From positions 70,719,858-70,783,857 of the forward strand of contig NW_022098076.1 in assembly GCF_002288925.2 (NCBI RefSeq): 64,000 nt of DNA. Reading direction: 5' to 3'. The stretch comes from Delphinapterus leucas (taxonomy: Eukaryota; Chordata; Mammalia; Artiodactyla; Monodontidae). The translations under genes were made by a program, and so were the position numbers. The notes beneath the pieces were generated by a model. That model did no database searches and had not been told where the DNA came from. It saw nothing but the letters and a program-made list of their open reading frames with translations. Below are positions 59,742 to 64,000 of this stretch, in pieces (positions within the stretch are counted from its first letter, which is position 1; every line of letters starts with the position of its first letter).

Positions 59742-59880
59742 TTCAGCCACACAAGAGAAGAGATATTTAATAAGTGCCTCTAAGGGCCAATCTTGGGCTA
59801 GGCACAAGAGATCCAAGATCCAAAGATGAGGAAAAAGAAAGCACTTAATTTCAAGGAGCATGAGTTTATTAGGGGAAATA
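59742..59880 (-). repeat. L2 LINE 3' end, inverted
   Basis: The + strand reads atatttaataagtgcctcta, then gggctaggcacaagagatcc, then caaggagcatgagtttatta: inverted L2 tail. Confidence 0.65.
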
Positions 59881-59884
59881 GAAT

Positions 59885-61795
59885 TTAATCACATAATTAA
59901 GTTAACGGGTATATATTTAGAAGTTGAGTTAACGCTAAAAAGACGTACATCTACATCTACATAGCTATTAATGAGTTACTAGATACTTTGTCAAAATACC
60001 AACAACCTGGGGAGGTAAAAATTAACCTCCATTTTACAAGGTGATTAGTATTCACAGAATCCAAGGGCATTAGATTTGGAAGGGATATTTTAGGATCCAT
60101 TTGGTGTTAATGTTTCTCAAGTTCATATTCTCTCTCAGACACTGATTTAGTGGTTCTGTGGAGGAATTTGTATTTTTTAAGCAGCTCATAGGTGATTCCA
60201 GAGGACTGTCAGATTTGGGAATTCTGGATTTAGCCTGACCGTCCCCCTAATGCTTTAGTTTCCCTTCTTTTCATCAAATAATCCTCTAAACCTTGTTTGA
60301 AATTCACTGGCACATCTCTAGAGGTATCCCACCATATCTTAGGACTGTGTTAACTTGTTCAAGTTCATAGCTAAATTGTAGTAGAACTAAGATTCAAACC
60401 CAAGCCTTAGTTTTAATTGAAGGGCTCTTTTCACCATAATACATCTATTACTCTCTTCACATATAATTTAAAAAAGCATTAAAAAAGTTAAGATTTTTTA
60501 TTAAAATTAAAGCACTTAAAGTATTAAAGTTCTATGCCTTAGAAAATTCTCTGATAGGCGTTTTTAAAAAGAAATACTAATTAGTGGCTTTTGTTAATCC
60601 AATTCTCATTCACAAGACAAACCATATTTATTTTGTAAGAATGCTTTAACTGGTATAGGCTATTAAGGACTTCATACAGTAACTGTCTTAGGACATTGGA
60701 ATATAATACTGAATGCATGTATTCTAACGGCACAGTATAACTTGGATTAAAAATAGAATAAAATTATACAACCATTGAATTAATTATGTTAGACATTTTT
60801 ATTAAATAGTCTTAAGCATTTCTCAGAATTGGCAGGGTCACCTGAAGTGAACTGTATATTAGACTTCATCTCTATGAGTAGTATATCTCAACTTGGATGG
60901 TATATCTTAGAGCCAATAATTCAGAAAAAAAATCATAGAAATTAATCATATAATTTTAGGTATGAATAAAAATAACAGAAGAAATTGAGTTGTCTATTTT
61001 TAAACAATTATATAGTTTATAAATTTCTTTATGTACATAAATACATTATTTATTTGGTTTTATATATTGTCTATCAGAGTTAACTGAATTCAAGGGCAAA
61101 ATAATGATGTAGCAGTCATGGGGTTCAGTAAGAAGGTATTTTCAATGTGATCTCATCTATATTTGAAGTTTACTACCAAGATTATGTATGAAAACTTCAC
61201 TTCAAAGTGGAAAAGGGCACAAATAAATCTGTTTTGGCTAAAAACTAAAGTTTCAGACATTTTGATTTCTTCGAATGTCACATTTATGATAATATCAAGT
61301 TAGAATCTGGCAGCAAGGCGCATGTCTTAATTTGCTCATAATTTTAACTACAGAGTTTTAAACTTATTCTATCTATTAATATATTTATGCAAAATCATAA
61401 TTTAGAATGACTAAAAAAAGATACCAAACACAGAAAGAATGAAAATATTATACATACATATAGAAATTGGTTTATTAATGATGAATCTGGTATCTAATCT
61501 ACTTAAAATATTTAAAACTATTTCTGAAGGGCTATATCTAATTAGTGCATATTAACCTAACTCAAGTCATAGTTTACATTTGGAATTAACAAAACATTAG
61601 TTATTTTAAAATATTTGCTGTATTTCAGACTTTTAATCACTTCAAATTTTTAGACAATTCACTACATATTTGACAAGTATCTTTCATGTAAAAAGTACAG
61701 TAGTAGATTATAAAAGAGATAAAAATGAATAAGACAGATGCTTTACCCTATTTGATTTTACCGTATGATAAAGAAGATAAATTTGATGTAATTTG
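59885..61795. other. AT-rich intergenic DNA, nothing assigned
   Basis: No gene or convincing repeat in about 1.9 kb. A short MER5-like motif near 60160-60215 was considered and rejected. Confidence 0.4.
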
Positions 61796-61799
61796 ATCC

Positions 61800-61935
61800 A
61801 ACAGTGTTCATTAAGTGCCTGTTTTTAAGCATTAACTAATAACTACACTAGGCTACATATCAGAAAAATGAATGAGGTAATATTTCTTGCCCACAAGTTA
61901 CTTTGTGGTTTAGTTAGGGAGGCAGAAAAGTAAAC
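61800..61935 (-). repeat. L2-like LINE 3' fragment
   Basis: The + strand gttcattaagtgcctgtttt, then aatgaatgaggtaatatttc, then agttagggaggcagaaaag: weak inverted L2 tail. Confidence 0.4.
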
Positions 61936-62179
61936 AAATAATTAGAATATAAGTGATCTAGTTGAAATATAGTTTTTTAATGAAGTAAATGGAAGGAAAA
62001 ACTAAGATTTTGGAGAGAATAAAGATAGTTCAAAGGTTGATGGAGTTTAAGGGAAAAGTGAGGTCAAGAACCAGGTTATTTTTGGACAAAGAGACACCTG
62101 TGTACAAAGGGCACAGAAGCCAAATTGCCATTGAAGTACGGCTTGTGGAAAAACTGTTTGTTTTTAAGAAATAAGATTA

Positions 62180-62620
62180 ACATGCACACTTTCAAAATGT
62201 TTGTTCATCAGAAGACAGTTTAAGGGAGTGAAAATGCAAGCCACTGAAAGGAAATATACTTGCAACACATGTAACCTATAAAGGGCTTGTAGTCAAATTA
62301 TTTAAATTAATTTTATAGTTCAATAAGGAAAAGAGGACCCATCCAATAAAAAATGTGCAAGAGATAAAAATGGTCCTTAAACATATGAAAACATGTACAA
62401 CCTAATTAAAACCGGAGAAATGCAAACTAAAACCACAATGAGATACCACTACACACCTATTATATTGTCTAAAATTGAAGTGACCTGCAAAATCAAGTTA
62501 CAAAAGATATGAAAAAATGGGAATGATTATGTTGGTAAATGCATATTAGTACAAGAAGTTTGGGGAAAAATTGTCATTGTCTACTAAAATTTAACTTACG
62601 TATACATTATAGAAGTTTCC
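62180..62620 (+). mobile_element. Old L1M-type ORF2 fragment
   Basis: Contains gagaaatgcaaactaaaacc then acaatgagataccactacac (about 62417-62457), homologous to 5289-5330 of the intact copy, followed by a diverged zinc-knuckle region. The upstream part from 62180 matches ORF2 just before it more weakly. No open frame. Confidence 0.7.
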
Positions 62621-62624
62621 AGAG

Positions 62625-64000
62625 CAGTCTAAAAAAGCACTACTCACAAGATGCTCCGTTGTGTTCCATCTCCCATAACCAGCATGTTGAATGCAGTTTG
62701 GTTGATCATTCTGACAACAGACTCCTGCCTTCCTCACCACCTCCCTTTTTATTCGCTTCAGCAAAATAATATTTACAAACATTTAGAAATAATAATCAAT
62801 TTAAGAGGATGCTTCAAAACATGTTGGATGAGATGTTTCCCAAACAGTATATTTCATCATTTTGTCATTTTAGAGGTGATAGGGAGGGAACCAGTGGAGA
62901 GGCTATGAATAATTTCACAAATTAAATTGAAATGTTAAAAAAAAATTCATAAGAACTTGCACTGTAAACCTTCAGATAACTTTTGAATGTAAAGAATGAC
63001 CTTTTACTAACAGATCTTCAGTTAGGTGAACTCTGAGGCTATGGTGGTTTTAAGAGGCAAAACATGTAAATTAAAATAAAAATCATGATCTTCACTAGAA
63101 ACACATTCATAATGCATGGCAAAACTAAGACTGAATAACAATTATATACTTGAAAAACAATTATATTATAGACCTTAACCTTAAAAGATTTATTAAGCCA
63201 CCTCCTAAAATGTATTATTCTTTCTTGCCTATTTTCTTTAAGTTGAAGGATACCAGCTCTGTGTTAAATTCCCATTATGTGAGGAGCTGGCACTCTTTAT
63301 GACTGATGAGTTGAATAGAAAGTGATTATAGTTTTATTAGTCTACAGGATTTAGAATAAGTCTACTATATAATCTTAAGATTCATATCTATTGGTCTGGA
63401 ATTAGCTTCCATTATCCAAAAAATTGTACATATACACACACACACACACAGAAACTAGCTTTTGCTTACATTACATATACATATACATACATACATAGAT
63501 TAATTTAGATTAGGTTAGATTACATTATTTTTATTTTGTATTAACAAGGAAACAAGACTCAGGAAATCTGAACCTAGTTGTGAGAGGGGAGGGAAAATGT
63601 TATGGTCATATGTGTAAACTCTTGCTCTGACATATATAATACTTTGTAATAAGGTACTCAGCAAGTAAAAAGACACATTGCCTAACCTGAAGTCTCTGTG
63701 ATGACGTTTATTTGTTTTATGTTTAATAATAGTACCATATAAGTTCGTTCATATTCTTACAATTAACTTTCTGTAATGGAGGTTGTTAAGAGACTATGGG
63801 AATTGTTATAACGAGAAATAAAATAGAGTTGGTCATTCCGCAAATTCTATACAGCACAAACTCAATTATTAAAGGCATAAACACCTCAGTTGCTTTCCTA
63901 GGAACCTAACTGACAATTTTAGTAGGATGCATCTTGGTTCTTTCGGCTGCGCTAGTTAATTCATTAGATATGCTAATCGTATTAGTGAGGCCATTGGCTC
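62625..64000. other. AT-rich intergenic DNA, nothing assigned
   Basis: Only simple repeats seen: an AC run at 63436-63450 and ATAC/ACAT repeats near 63472-63500. No gene recognised to the window end. Confidence 0.45.

Noticed and set aside
60150..60235. Possible MER5-like element
   Set aside because: Only a short stretch (gaggaatttgtatttttta, gtgattccagagg) matches; too little to claim.
1..64000. A novel multi-gene system
   Set aside because: No host gene cluster is present; apart from one coding-intact L1, everything recognised is a transposon relic or simple repeat.

Overview
The window is mammalian nuclear DNA: AT-rich, with no spliced gene, exon or RNA gene that I can support. Recognisable content is almost entirely retrotransposons of several ages. 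Short interspersed elements (SINEs) with a tRNA-Glu-like head of the CHR-1/CHR-2 type occur eight times. No ruminant BovB/Bov-tA and no pig PRE1 elements are visible. The LINE-1 (L1) copies are of the cetartiodactyl type. Together this points to a whale or dolphin (hippopotamus is the alternative). The family assignments come from recall of consensus sequences, not from a search.

Region 1-6191 is a LINE-1 on the + strand whose 5' untranslated region (UTR) runs off the left edge. It has an open ORF1 (1036-1929), an open ORF2 (1988-5806), a G-rich 3' UTR, AATAAA and a poly(A) tail. All endonuclease, reverse transcriptase and zinc-knuckle residues I checked are present, so it is a candidate retrotransposition-competent element, with one suspicious substitution (R571).

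Region 6-50 kb is a gene desert. It holds a short inverted L1 end (8.1 kb), CHR SINEs (14.5, 31.0, 33.7, 34.9, 42.8, 46.2 kb), a second young 5'-truncated L1 (21.8-23.2 kb) split by a 400-N gap, older L1 remnants (36.7, 40.7, 44.8 kb), one unclassified LTR-like repeat (41.2-41.8 kb), and many ancient MIR and L2 fossils. Two repeat-free blocks (28.4 kb and 35.6 kb) look like possible conserved non-coding elements.

Region 50-58 kb is a nest of insertions. A SINE sits in a truncated L1 (50.4-50.9 kb). A decayed L1 (53.6-57.7 kb) was interrupted by a second L1 in the twin-primed, 5'-inverted configuration (55.2-56.8 kb). Region 58-64 kb holds an unidentified decayed coding-like block (57.94-58.74 kb), MIR and L2 relics, and an old L1 fragment at 62.2 kb.

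No host genes act together here. The only machinery encoded is the L1 ribonucleoprotein (ORF1p and ORF2p), which in mammals also mobilises SINEs; the poly(A)/poly(T) tails and target-site duplications on the SINEs fit that. I did not find an undescribed biological system.
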